Below are positions 63,501-64,000 of a stretch of DNA of 64,000 nucleotides, one piece after another; within the stretch, counting starts at the first letter, position 1; each line of letters begins with the position of its first letter. The notes under the pieces are model-generated. The model ran no database searches. It was not told the DNA's origin and saw nothing but the letters and a program-made list of their open reading frames with translations. This stretch comes from Tepidiphilus olei (GTDB lineage Bacteria; Pseudomonadota; Gammaproteobacteria; Burkholderiales; Rhodocyclaceae): contig NZ_SBHO01000002.1 in assembly GCF_006980705.1 (NCBI RefSeq), positions 186,001-250,000 on the forward strand. The letters run 5' to 3'. Made by a program: the position numbers and the translations under genes.

Positions 63501-64000
63501 TCAAAACGCCGGCACCACCGCCCCCTGGTATTTCTCGAGGATGAAGCGCTTCACCGCCTCCGAGTGCAAGGCACGCACGAGCTTCTGCATGGCCTCGCCA
63601 TCTTTGTTGTCCGACCGGGCGACGAGGACGTTCACGTAGGGCGAATCGGCCCCTTCGATGACGAGCGCGTCTTTCGTGGGGTTGAGTCCGGCCTCGAGTG
63701 CATAGTTGGTGTTGATGAGGGCCAGATCGACCTGGTCGAGGATGCGCGGCAGCGTGGCCGCCTCCAGTTCCTTGAACCGCAGGCGCTTGGGATTGTCGGC
63801 GATGTCGCGCGGCGTGGCGGTGATCTTCGCCGGATCCTTGAGCGTGATGAGGCCGGCGCGTTGCAGCAGCAGGAGCGCCCGCCCGCCGTTGGTCGGATCG
63901 TTGGGGATGGCCACGACGGCGCCCTCCTTGAGCTCGTCGAGCTTCTCGATACGGCGGGAATAGGCGCCGAAGGGCTCGATGTGCACCCCGGCCACCGCCA
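63501..64000 (-). CDS. metQ: Methionine ABC transporter substrate-binding protein (C-terminal part)
   Basis: About 166 C-terminal residues of the NlpA/MetQ family; the N-terminal lipoprotein signal is outside the window. AGVHIEPFGAYSRRIEKLDELKEG, VAIPNDPTNGGRALLLLQRAG and ALINTNYALEAGLNPTKDAL are the conserved ligand-site blocks. It binds methionine for the MetNI importer, which should lie just right of the window. Ends with its own terminator at 63312-63339. Confidence 0.95.
   Translation of the reverse strand, partial: AVAGVHIEPFGAYSRRIEKLDELKEGAVVAIPNDPTNGGRALLLLQRAGLITLKDPAKITATPRDIADNPKRLRFKELEAATLPRILDQVDLALINTNYALEAGLNPTKDALVIEGADSPYVNVLVARSDNKDGEAMQKLVRALHSEAVKRFILEKYQGAVVPAF

Overview
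The window is GC-rich, densely coding chromosomal DNA from a proteobacterium, most likely a betaproteobacterium. The pointers are the yicC-gmk-rpoZ-spoT and ribE-ribB(X)-ribH-nusB operons, metX-metW, an Acidithiobacillus/Thiobacillus-type glutamate-cysteine ligase, an NAD-linked molybdenum formate dehydrogenase (fds type), a sulfide:quinone oxidoreductase and YedE/TusA sulfur genes. A chemolithotrophic or facultatively autotrophic, Hydrogenophilaceae-like organism would fit; that assignment is inference. No rRNA, tRNA, CRISPR array or complete insertion sequence was seen.

Layout. 1-6.3 kb (minus): the 5' half of metH behind a SAH riboswitch, then hemW, rdgB, rph, a PP2C phosphatase and a Ser/Thr kinase in one overlapping operon. 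6.4-11 kb (plus): yicC, an embedded MNT-HEPN toxin-antitoxin pair, gmk, rpoZ, spoT. 11.1-14.4 kb: a 143-bp MITE, a three-gene ABC importer and a small unknown gene. 14.4-16.4 kb (minus): metX-metW behind a SAM-II riboswitch with a predicted intrinsic terminator. 16.4-20 kb (plus): a marR-emrA-emrB efflux operon and uspA. 20-26.4 kb: an archaeal-type PRPP synthetase, a thioesterase, an AMP/thymidine phosphorylase-family enzyme and a TRAP transporter. 26.7-33.7 kb (plus): fdsG-fdsB-fdsA(D), fumC and a small conserved gene. 33.7-37.6 kb: two small genes separated exactly by a second MITE, then riboflavin genes and nusB. 37.6-41.2 kb: a small membrane protein, SQR, a third MITE, TusA-like protein and YedE. 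41.2-49 kb: DEAD-box helicase, HU, purU, thrH, azlCD, hslR, lrgAB, terC. 49-54 kb: a segment carrying csaA and an SLC13/RCK transporter, flanked by two versions of the 3' end of a nitronate monooxygenase gene, then an M48 peptidase. 54-64 kb: a lone adenine methyltransferase, gshA-gshB, a P-type ATPase, an unknown gene, glnK-amtB with a sigma-54 promoter and NtrC-like site, and the 3' part of metQ.

Themes. Methionine/SAM metabolism is controlled by two different riboswitch classes (SAH at metH, SAM-II at metX), with methionine uptake (metQ) at the right edge. One-carbon and energy genes (formate dehydrogenase, formyl-THF deformylase, fumarase, SQR) suggest a versatile respiratory lifestyle. 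The most unusual points are the toxin-antitoxin module stitched by 4-bp overlaps into the gmk-rpoZ-spoT operon, the SAM-II terminator/antiterminator arrangement, a three-copy IS5-like MITE family, the fdsA-fdsD fusion, and the duplicated gene end that betrays an insertion near 49-52 kb.
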